From JBHPCZ01 sp042573625 (lineage in GTDB: Bacteria; Desulfobacterota; Desulfobacteria; Desulfobacterales; UBA11574): 25,651 nt of DNA. The translations under genes and the position numbers were made by a program. Location: assembly GCA_042573625.1 (NCBI GenBank), contig JBHPCZ010000038.1, positions 1 through 25,651 of the forward strand. Direction: 5' to 3'. Each line of letters begins with the position of its first letter. The first letter of the stretch is position 1. Of the stretch, positions 17,138 to 23,270 are shown piece after piece. The notes under the pieces were generated by a model that worked only from the letters and a program-made list of their open reading frames with translations, ran no database searches and was not told the DNA's origin.

Positions 17138-17171
17138 AAAAAAAAGGTGGTTCCATAAACATGGAACCACC
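17138..17171 (-). terminator. Rho-independent terminator, minus strand
   Basis: A perfect 11-bp stem, GGTGGTTCCAT (17146-17156) and ATGGAACCACC (17161-17171), with an AAAC loop. On the minus strand it is followed by eight T (17145-17138). It can end transcripts from the XRE/two-CW gene or from the possible small RNA. On the plus strand there is no T-tract, so it does not terminate the beta-barrel gene. Confidence 0.8.
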
Positions 17172-17206
17172 AGAGAAAGGAGGTATAAAATAAAAAAATG
17201 GGCCTG
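17138..17206 (-). ncRNA. Candidate small RNA with anti-Shine-Dalgarno stretch
   Basis: Starting about 7 nt after the -10 position predicted from TTGACA at 17241-17236, a minus-strand transcript of roughly 70 nt would read through a U-rich segment, then ACCUCCUUUCU, then the terminator stem and eight U. ACCUCCUUUCU equals the conserved 3' tail of 16S rRNA. The -10 element is weak. The segment could instead be the 3' end of the two-CW regulator mRNA. Prediction only. Confidence 0.35.
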
Positions 17207-17248
17207 TCTTCTTAACTATCATCGTCTCGACACTGTGTCAAGAAAAAA

Positions 17249-17265
17249 ATGCCACGCTGTGGTAT
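17249..17265 (-). promoter_or_regulatory. CCAC-N3-GTGG operator upstream of the candidate small RNA
   Basis: ATGCCACGCTGTGGTAT, core CCACGCTGTGG. It is 10 bp upstream of TTGACA (17241-17236) on the minus strand, as at 10739-10755. The two loci share more than the palindrome: both have GTGTCAAGAAAAAAA directly to the left on the plus strand. Confidence 0.5.
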
Positions 17266-17390
17266 TTTTGTTCCTGTTGATCAAATCAACAAGTATTTAG
17301 ATTTCCTTTACAATCGAATTAATACTGCGAATGCAAAGCAAATTTTGTATGGATTTTTTGAAAATGAGCAGAGAAAGAGATGCATTGAAG

Positions 17391-17765
17391 TTATAGAAGG
17401 GTTTTAAAGACCTCGCAGGAACGGCAAATTTTCATCTTCTCCGCCCAGTCCTTTTGAGCATCGCCTTCACATATTGTCCCGGAGATAAACCAGCACATCT
17501 TACCGGCCTGGAACTCCCATGCCGGGCATTGCTTTTTCTGCTCGGGTGGACACTTCTTTAACACCCAGCACGCCTTTCTTATGTTTTGAGCGCCTCTCAT
17601 TCTGGAAACCAGGAAAAGTAACTGCCTCTCTACATGGGAGGGTATGGATCGCCATCCCTGCTCGTAGCTGTGGACGGCTTTGAGTGACACGCCGAGCAAT
17701 TGTGACAACTTCTTTTGGGTCTTTTTCAATTTCTTCCGTATTTTCTTAAATTCTCTACTGTTCAT
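17391..17765 (-). CDS. XRE-type HTH regulator with two-CW Cys-rich domain
   Basis: 124 residues from ATG 17765 (AGGA 7 nt upstream). The first 60 residues form a lambda-repressor-like HTH: FKKIRKKLKKTQKKLSQLLG, SLKAVHSYEQGWRSIPSH, VERQLLFL. The second half is a two-CW domain with Cys in the order CW, KKC, QCPAW, MCW, TIC, KICRSC, likely to bind zinc or an iron-sulfur centre and to sense redox state. The frame is open to GTG 17810, adding 15 residues with CxxC (ECQDC) that may belong to the family; but the predicted -10 box overlaps that GTG, so the shorter form is preferred. A CCAC-N3-GTGG palindrome sits in its own promoter, implying autoregulation. Confidence 0.85.
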   Translation of the reverse strand: MNSREFKKIRKKLKKTQKKLSQLLGVSLKAVHSYEQGWRSIPSHVERQLLFLVSRMRGAQNIRKACWVLKKCPPEQKKQCPAWEFQAGKMCWFISGTICEGDAQKDWAEKMKICRSCEVFKTLL

Positions 17766-17810
17766 GGGGCAATCCTGACACTCCCTCCCTTTATTGAACA
17801 AACACCACAC

Positions 17811-17839
17811 TTAATGCCACAACGTGGCATCCATGTCAA
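17811..17839 (-). promoter_or_regulatory. Predicted autoregulated promoter of the XRE/two-CW gene
   Basis: Minus strand: -35 TTGACA (17839-17834), six bases, operator core CCACGTTGTGG (17827-17817), -10 CATTAA (17816-17811). The palindrome ATGCCACAACGTGGCAT (17814-17830) has perfect 7-bp arms and is the best copy in the window. Confidence 0.55.
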
Positions 17840-17859
17840 TGGAAAAACAAAACTCATTT

Positions 17860-17873
17860 TTGATTTAAGTCAA
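17860..17873 (+). promoter_or_regulatory. CRP/FNR-type operator upstream of small cupin
   Basis: TTGATTTAAGTCAA, with a -10-like TATTGT (17896-17901) beginning 36 nt after the start of the site, the class II spacing. Flanking bases also match the site at 2381-2400. Confidence 0.6.
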
Positions 17874-17973
17874 TGTGCAAATACAGCCAGGAGTTTATTG
17901 TACAAAAACTCGTGGAGATATAACATTTTGTAAAATCGAACGAAGAACACAATTAATGAAAGGAGGATCAGCG

Positions 17974-18294
17974 ATGATAAAACGAATTGAGGTTTTTAAG
18001 GAAAGTGATTTCAATGACCAGGCAATGAAAAAATTTTTGGTTCACGACTCTCCGTATTTCAAGGTGCTGAATTTCAATTTCACCGCAGGTCAAGAATTAC
18101 CGGTTCACGCCCATGACATCGAAGGCCAGCTGAGTATCGTCGTACTCGAGGGAAACGGTGTATTCCTGGGTAAGGACGGCAGTGAATTTCCGGCAAATCC
18201 TGGAGATGTTCTGATTTCTGATATCAGCGAACCTCATGGCGTCCGGGCCGAAAGCAATATGCGGATACTCGTCACCATCGCACCGCCGATATAA
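17974..18294 (+). CDS. Small cytosolic cupin
   Basis: 106 residues from ATG 17974, chosen for the AAAGGAGG at 17959-17966; the frame is open further upstream but without a ribosome binding site. A single cupin barrel: TAGQELPVHAHDIEGQLSIV gives the His-x-His pair, VLEGNGVFLG the first turn, NPGDVLISDISEPHGVRA the second motif with its His. No signal peptide. It is monocistronic, between the two-CW regulator (divergent) and the convergent MoaD-like gene. A CRP/FNR-type site lies 100 bp upstream, shared with the RACo-like gene, so it is probably induced under anaerobic, NO- or CO-type conditions. Substrate unknown. Confidence 0.85.
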   Translation: MIKRIEVFKESDFNDQAMKKFLVHDSPYFKVLNFNFTAGQELPVHAHDIEGQLSIVVLEGNGVFLGKDGSEFPANPGDVLISDISEPHGVRAESNMRILVTIAPPI

Positions 18295-18308
18295 GATCAG
18301 ACAAACAA

Positions 18309-18581
18309 TCAATAAAATCGAAGATCTTTCCAATCGGCAAATACCATATACTCTCGCGGAAACAGAGAGAGCCGGTCCCCTGGATGAATCACGGATTCCC
18401 TGGGAACGGCTCTATGGTTAATCATGGCCAGCTGCACCATCTCCAGGGGAATATTAAAGCGCGCCAGAACATCTATAAAAGGCGTCGGCGCATCAAGGCC
18501 AAATAGGATTGGAATATCATACTGATTTTCCATCTTCTTTTTAAGTGCACCGAACAGGTGAAGTTGAGTGTTGGAACTCAC
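18309..18581 (-). CDS. MoaD/ThiS-like (Mut7-C ubiquitin) small protein
   Basis: 90 residues from GTG 18581, with AAGGAAAGG upstream. The fold is ubiquitin-like; the best marker is the C-terminal VIHPGDRLSLFPREYMVF, typical of the Mut7-C ubiquitin/MoaD-like group. It ends in DWKDLRFY and lacks the terminal Gly-Gly that sulfur carriers need for adenylation, so it is unlikely to be a classical MoaD or ThiS carrier unless processed. It lies 174 bp downstream of cysK on the same strand. A link to sulfur transfer is suggested by context but not shown. Confidence 0.75.
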   Translation of the reverse strand: MSSNTQLHLFGALKKKMENQYDIPILFGLDAPTPFIDVLARFNIPLEMVQLAMINHRAVPRESVIHPGDRLSLFPREYMVFADWKDLRFY

Positions 18582-18755
18582 GCGCCTTTCCTTGTATTTA
18601 TAACGGTTTCCATAAACATGTTCCTATGGGTTTGCTTTTGTTCATGCTTGCCATGTGAAATGCTTACTGGTGGAATTTCGCTCTGCGACCCCCTACTGTT
18701 ATTCCAACGTTGGAGCCCATTATTCCGGGGGTTAGCCTGTCCAATAAAAGTAAAT

Positions 18756-19697
18756 TTAACTCTGGCCGGAAGCAGGCGATTTAAAAAGTTCGGTGCTGAT
18801 ATATCGTTCTCCGGTGCTCGGCAGGATAACGACAATCCGCTTTCCGGAAAACTCCGCGCGCTTGGCAACTTCAATCGCCGCCCAGGCCGCAGCCCCGGAT
18901 GAAATACCGCAGAGGATACCTTCCTTGTCTGCCAGTTGTCGAGCGGTTTCAAACGCGTCCGCATTGGTGACCGTGACAACCTCGTCAATGATCGATTGAT
19001 CCAGCACCTTGGGAATAAAGCCGGCACCGATACCTTGTATTTTGTGCGGACCGGCCGTTCCGCCGGACAGTATCGGCGAATCCGCGGGCTCCACCGCAAC
19101 AGACCAAAAAGATGAATTTCTCTCCTTGATGGCCTGTGACACACCGGTAATCGTACCGCCGGTTCCAACGCCGGAAACCAGGACATCCACCTGACCGCCG
19201 GTGTCTTGCCATATCTCTTCCGCTGTGGTCTCCCGATGAATTTTTGGATTGGCCGGATTCTTGAACTGATCGGGCATAAAGCCGTTTTCCGCTGAATGAA
19301 CGATCTCTTCTGCCTTTGCAATGGCCCCCTTCATACCTTCAGCGCCCGGGGTTAAAACCAGCTCCGCGCCCAGATGCTCGAGCAGTTTTCTTCTTTCCAT
19401 GCTCATGGTGTCCGGCATGGTGAGGCAGAGCCGGTACCCCTTTGAGGCACAGATAAACGCCAGCGCGATTCCTGTATTTCCGCTGGTGGGTTCGACTATG
19501 AGCGTATCAGGGCCGATCAATCCATTGGCCTCGGCATCATCAATCATTGACGCGGCAATCCGATCCTTAACACTCCCGAGCGGATTGAAAAATTCCAGCT
19601 TGGCCAGTATCTCGGCATCCAGACCTTCAATCATTGTGTTCAGACGCACCAGAGGGGTCTCCCCGATGGTTTTGCTTATCTCGGAATATATGTTCAT
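18756..19697 (-). CDS. cysK: Cysteine synthase (O-acetylserine sulfhydrylase), PLP-dependent
   Basis: 313 residues from ATG 19697 (AGGTGG 5 nt upstream); a GTG three codons earlier is also possible. The enzyme replaces the acetate of O-acetylserine with sulfide to give cysteine. PLP-binding Lys is in NPLGSVKDRIAASMI; the substrate loop is PTSGNTGIALAF; the phosphate loop is GTGGTITGVS; and GISSGAAAWAA is near the C-terminus. Length is normal for CysK/CysM. It follows cysE in the same transcript, so the two enzymes give a complete serine-to-cysteine path, useful where sulfide is abundant. Confidence 0.95.
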   Translation of the reverse strand: MNIYSEISKTIGETPLVRLNTMIEGLDAEILAKLEFFNPLGSVKDRIAASMIDDAEANGLIGPDTLIVEPTSGNTGIALAFICASKGYRLCLTMPDTMSMERRKLLEHLGAELVLTPGAEGMKGAIAKAEEIVHSAENGFMPDQFKNPANPKIHRETTAEEIWQDTGGQVDVLVSGVGTGGTITGVSQAIKERNSSFWSVAVEPADSPILSGGTAGPHKIQGIGAGFIPKVLDQSIIDEVVTVTNADAFETARQLADKEGILCGISSGAAAWAAIEVAKRAEFSGKRIVVILPSTGERYISTELFKSPASGQS

Positions 19698-19723
19698 AAC
19701 TGCCACCTATCTTGTCTCGATAT

Positions 19724-20674
19724 TTATCTATAGATTAACTTTGGCGGATCCATAATCACCTTGGTGTCCGGAGGAACAGATTCCGTGACCCAGACATTTC
19801 CGCCGATCACCGACCGCGCACCAATAACGGTGTCTCCGCCCAGGATCGTCGCCCCCGAATAGATGATAACGTCTTCTTCGATGGTGGGATGGCGTTTCTT
19901 TCCCCTCAGCCGTTCACCGGCATTTTTGGGCAGTGAAAGCGCCCCCAGCGTCACCCCCTGATAGATACGAACATTTTCTCCGATCTCGGTGGTTTCACCG
20001 ATGACCACACCGGTTCCATGATCGATCACAAAACTTTCCCCGATCCGGGCTCCCGGATGGATATCGATGCCGGTTAAGCTGTGGGCATGTTCCGTCATGA
20101 TCCGGGGAAGAAGCGGTACTTTTAATTCAAAAAGCCTGTGCGCCACCCGGTATACGGTAATCGCAAAAATACCGGGATAGCTAAAAATAATTTCGTCATG
20201 GCTTTTCGCGGCAGGATCCCCTTCAAAAGTTGCCCGCACATCGGTTGCCAGTGTTTTACGGAGAGGCGGTATCGATTCGAGAAGGGCAAGAGCAGCTCTT
20301 TGACCCTGCTCATCGCACTCGGTACACGGAAGATCGTATCTAAAACAATCGTGCCGAATGCTGTGGGCAATCTGCTCGGCAAGCATGTCAAACAGGACGG
20401 AAACCGATTGTCCCATATAGTATTTCAGATTCACCGGATCGATCTTTTCCCGGGCAAAATAGCCCGGAAAAAGAATTTCCCTCAATTTGTTGATGATATC
20501 CACGACGTATCCTTCAGAGGGGATCGGTTCATAATCAATGTGGGTGTAGCATTCTTTGTCCTCGCAGCTCTCGATGATGCTTTCGGCGATGGCGGGGAGC
20601 TGCAGTTTGATTCTGGATAAAGATTCAGCGTCTATTCTGCATGAAGGGTCCCGTATTTCTTTATCATCAGGCAT
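19724..20674 (-). CDS. cysE: Serine O-acetyltransferase (EpsC/CysE type)
   Basis: 316 residues. It acetylates serine with acetyl-CoA, the first step of cysteine synthesis. A helical N-terminal half (including AEQIAHSIRHDC and DVRATFEGDPAAKSHDEII) precedes a left-handed beta-helix of hexapeptide repeats: TGIDIHPGARIGESFVID, GTGVVIGETTEIGENVRI, then YQGVTLGALSLP, and VIIYSGATILGGDTVIG. The DHGTGVVIGE segment carries the catalytic His with its Asp. The N-terminus is longer than in E. coli CysE (273 residues), as in EpsC-like proteins of anaerobes. The C-terminal IYR end might dock on CysK. GGAG lies 7 nt before ATG. First gene of cysE-cysK. Confidence 0.95.
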   Translation of the reverse strand: MPDDKEIRDPSCRIDAESLSRIKLQLPAIAESIIESCEDKECYTHIDYEPIPSEGYVVDIINKLREILFPGYFAREKIDPVNLKYYMGQSVSVLFDMLAEQIAHSIRHDCFRYDLPCTECDEQGQRAALALLESIPPLRKTLATDVRATFEGDPAAKSHDEIIFSYPGIFAITVYRVAHRLFELKVPLLPRIMTEHAHSLTGIDIHPGARIGESFVIDHGTGVVIGETTEIGENVRIYQGVTLGALSLPKNAGERLRGKKRHPTIEEDVIIYSGATILGGDTVIGARSVIGGNVWVTESVPPDTKVIMDPPKLIYR

Positions 20675-20710
20675 TTTTCATCTCCATATTTTGTAATTAA
20701 TGAATATCAA

Positions 20711-20739
20711 AAGGTAAAACACGAAGGTTGACTTGTCAA
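20711..20739 (-). promoter_or_regulatory. Predicted cysE promoter with small palindrome
   Basis: Minus strand: -35 TTGACA (20739-20734), 17-bp spacer, -10 TACCTT (20716-20711), giving a leader of about 30 nt. The -35 lies inside the palindrome TTGACTTGTCAA (20728-20739), which could be an operator, or just chance overlap. Confidence 0.4.
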
Positions 20740-20776
20740 AAGCTCATCGAAAGGGCCATTTCTGAATGAAAACTGC

Positions 20777-21439
20777 CTAATCGAGAATAAAGTCCGTAAT
20801 ATACGGATTCTCCTCCATCTCACGGCCGATGGTGGAAGTGAGGCTGTCACCATAGTCGTGGCCGGGCCAGACGACGGTTTCTTTGGGGAGTACAATCAGC
20901 TTCTTTTCAAGGGAACCGATCAGCGTGTCCAGAGAACCGCCGATCAGGTCGGTCCTTCCTGCTGCGCCGACAAACAGCGTGTCTCCGCTGAAAAGGTTTC
21001 CGTCTACAAGATAACAGACACACCCCGGTGTATGTCCCGGTGTGTGAATGACTTCGATCTTGAGTGTTCCCACCGCCAGTATATCTCCGTCTTTAAGCAT
21101 GATGTCCGCAGGATCGGGCGGCGGCAATCCCAGCTCTTCCGTGGATTGCTTGCGTACCGCTCTGTCCGAAAAAAACCGATTGTCGGCTTCATGCATGCAG
21201 ACGAGAACATTGAGCGCCGCCTTCAACTTCGGGTTTCCCAGAACATGATCGGCGTGGCCGTGGGTGTTCAGGATATATTTGACTTTGACATCCGTCTCTT
21301 CAATCAAGGCCAAAAGTTTGTCGTCCTCTCCGGCCGGATCAATAACCACCGCTTCTTTAGTTTGAGGGCATGCCACCAGGTATGTCAGCACCTGAAACGG
21401 CCCCAGGGGTATCTGCTTTATAATTATACGGTCTGCCAA
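20777..21439 (-). CDS. Metallo-beta-lactamase-fold hydrolase (glyoxalase II-like)
   Basis: 220 residues from a TTG at 21439, with AAAGGTGAT just upstream. The open frame extends to 21604, but the extra N-terminus is read from the inverted repeat element next door and from non-conserved sequence, so it is discarded. The zinc motif is THGHADHVLG, with later ligands in HTPGHTPG, FSGDTLF and WPGHDYGDS, all present. The family includes glyoxalase II and small thioester hydrolases such as YcbL (about 215 residues), as well as persulfide dioxygenases. It lies upstream of cysE on the same strand with a separate promoter between. The exact substrate cannot be assigned. Confidence 0.85.
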   Translation of the reverse strand: MADRIIIKQIPLGPFQVLTYLVACPQTKEAVVIDPAGEDDKLLALIEETDVKVKYILNTHGHADHVLGNPKLKAALNVLVCMHEADNRFFSDRAVRKQSTEELGLPPPDPADIMLKDGDILAVGTLKIEVIHTPGHTPGCVCYLVDGNLFSGDTLFVGAAGRTDLIGGSLDTLIGSLEKKLIVLPKETVVWPGHDYGDSLTSTIGREMEENPYITDFILD

Positions 21440-21525
21440 AACATCACCTTTTTCATAACTTTCTTTAGACAGGATCTGCCGGATTTTCAGGATTTTCCCT
21501 ACAAAACAATACAAAAAGCGACATG

Positions 21526-21815
21526 AATATTTGAGGGGTCGGGGAGTTTTCTCTATTAAACGCTCCATGGACAATCTTTTTTTAAATCGTGTAAACTCGT
21601 GCATAAGGGTTTGTAAAGAAAGAACAGAGGCCTTTATATAAAAAACAACAGGTTAACATCATGACGGCATGTCTTCCAGTGAAAATATCTAAGCATTCGT
21701 CTGTTCTTTCTAACGATCCCCTAATGCACTCAAACAGTACACGCTTTAAAAAAAGATCATCCATTCCGCTGGTAATAAGGCTTTATAATAAAAACACCCC
21801 GACCCCTCGAATATT
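21526..21815. mobile_element. MITE-like element with long imperfect inverted repeats
   Basis: The outer 25 bp at each end (21526-21550 and 21791-21815) are inverted copies with 23 of 25 bases matching, including GAGGGGTCGGGG. Similarity continues inward through (A)ATCTTTTTTTAAA and CGTGTA to an 11-bp exact pair GAAAGAACAGA (21618-21628) and TCTGTTCTTTC (21700-21710), leaving a core of 71 bp. No transposase is encoded. Ends carry AATATT, which may be part of the repeat or a target duplication. It separates the CODH operon from the MBL gene. Confidence 0.7.
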
Positions 21816-21872
21816 TAGCAACAATACCATTGGTCTCTTTGGTTTTTTCCCCCGCTGAAAGCGGAATTGTTG

Positions 21873-21901
21873 TTTCTCGGTTTCGTCCGGAAACCGAGAA
21901 A
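21873..21901. terminator. Strong stem-loop downstream of the CODH operon
   Basis: Perfect 12-bp stem TTTCTCGGTTTC (21873-21884) and GAAACCGAGAAA (21890-21901), loop GTCCG. There is no clear T-tract on either strand, so it may stabilise or process the 3' end rather than terminate. It lies about 120 bp past the stop of the FAD/NAD oxidoreductase gene. Confidence 0.4.
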
Positions 21902-22018
21902 ACAATAGATCCAATCAATCTTGCCCACCCCGCAGGTCCGGAAGATCGTACCGGGGTTAATCCTGTCCAATATGAAAATTACAGCTCAGCTGAACCCACA
22001 AATTCTTATGACGATCCA

Positions 22019-23269
22019 TTACTTTATGAAATGCCCGTAGTGAAGCTGATGATTAATAATCAATGACTTAATATCGTTAACCGGCATGCGCTCTCGAATA
22101 ACATAACGGTACAGACCGGCGTTGGAAATGTCACCGACAAAAATAGCCCCCACGAGCCGTTTTCCGTCTGGAGTAAAAACCAATTTCCGGTGGGACGTTG
22201 GTTTTGAAAAAACGTGTGTTTCATAATCAAGACCGGACGTGTGAACGATACCCATAGACACAAAAGGCTCATCCGCCACCTGGGTGGCGTTCAAAATACC
22301 AAAAGTGCCAGTATACTCTGTGGGCCGCCCTGCCATATTATACCCGGCACATCTGCCCATTTCCACGGCATTGGTCCAGAGCCCGGTGACGATTCTTTCT
22401 CCGGTAATCGGGTCAAAGGTGACCGCCACGTCTCCCGCCGCAAAGACGTTATCGATATTGGTAGTTGCATACCGGTCAACCACCACGCCCCGGTCCACCT
22501 CAATATCGCTCTGTTCGAGAAAATCGACATTTGGAAGAACCCCTTTCCCGATACACACTATCTGACAGGGGATTTCCTGGCCGTTATCCAGCATCACGCC
22601 GTTTACGCCGTCGGTATCGGACAGGATCTGTGTAGCGCTGCACCCGGTGATAACATTGAGACCCGCACTATTCAATGCGCCCCGTATCAATGTCGCATCA
22701 TCCGGTTCCATCAGCTGGGAAAGGATTTCCGGCGAAAAGACCACCAGGGTAACATCAAGCTTACGTTCCAAAAATGCAAAGGCTGCCTTGAGATTCAACA
22801 ACCCCCCGCCCAGCATAACGACGTGACTGGCTTTACCGGCTCGTTTTCCCGCTGCCCTGGCATCAGCCAGGGTTCTCAGGGCAAAGACGCCTTTTGCTTC
22901 AGTCCCGGCAATTTCAGGTGGGATGTAAGGCCTGCTCCCCGTCGTGATGAGCAACTTGTCATAGGATACCGATTCGCCGCCCTTGACAATAACCGTTTGG
23001 CTGCCGGTGTCGATACTTTTCACCCTGGAGTTGAGCCGCACATCAGTATCGACACTCTTGTAAGGTCCCTGTCCCATCAGGGCCAGGTCTGATGGACCCT
23101 TTTTCCCGCTGATCACAAAAGGTATCAGAGGTCGAAAATAGGGCATGTCGGATTCTTCAGAAAGAACGGTAATAGCGCCCTGCGGGTCGAGTTCACGAAT
23201 TGACTCTGCTGCGGACATCCCCGCCGCGCTCCCCCCGACGATGACATATCGCAAGTGATGTGTCGTCAC
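22019..23269 (-). CDS. FAD/NAD(P)H oxidoreductase of the CODH cluster (FNOR)
   Basis: 416 residues from GTG 23269, which follows the cooF stop by one base; the frame is open further upstream but that part overlaps cooF and is not conserved-looking. FAD-binding motif RYVIVGGSAAGMSAAESI at the N-terminus; LITTGSRPYIPP; a second Rossmann motif VVMLGGGLLNLKAAFAFLE for NAD(P)H; and NVFAAGDVAV for FAD near the C-terminus. This is the pyridine nucleotide-disulfide oxidoreductase fold, like NADH:rubredoxin reductase. CODH, CooF and this type of oxidoreductase form a known gene cluster in several anaerobes, thought to pass CO-derived electrons to NAD(P)+. Last gene of the unit. Confidence 0.9.
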   Translation of the reverse strand: MTTHHLRYVIVGGSAAGMSAAESIRELDPQGAITVLSEESDMPYFRPLIPFVISGKKGPSDLALMGQGPYKSVDTDVRLNSRVKSIDTGSQTVIVKGGESVSYDKLLITTGSRPYIPPEIAGTEAKGVFALRTLADARAAGKRAGKASHVVMLGGGLLNLKAAFAFLERKLDVTLVVFSPEILSQLMEPDDATLIRGALNSAGLNVITGCSATQILSDTDGVNGVMLDNGQEIPCQIVCIGKGVLPNVDFLEQSDIEVDRGVVVDRYATTNIDNVFAAGDVAVTFDPITGERIVTGLWTNAVEMGRCAGYNMAGRPTEYTGTFGILNATQVADEPFVSMGIVHTSGLDYETHVFSKPTSHRKLVFTPDGKRLVGAIFVGDISNAGLYRYVIRERMPVNDIKSLIINHQLHYGHFIK

Positions 23270-23270
23270 T

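Noticed and set aside
17198..17215. Five-codon frame MGLSS behind a strong AGAAAGGAGG
   Set aside because: The spacing of 14 nt is long and the peptide too short to judge; the block is better explained on the minus strand.
18578..19321. 247-codon minus-strand frame overlapping cysK
   Set aside because: Shadow in another frame of cysK; Arg/Pro-rich translation with no family features.
21440..21604. N-terminal extension of the MBL hydrolase
   Set aside because: It is translated from the MITE-like left arm and adjoining DNA; the family starts near the IIIKQIPLGPFQ segment.
22214..23092. 292-codon plus-strand frame opposite the FAD/NAD oxidoreductase
   Set aside because: Shadow of a clear family member on the other strand; Cys/His-rich translation follows from the complementary codons.
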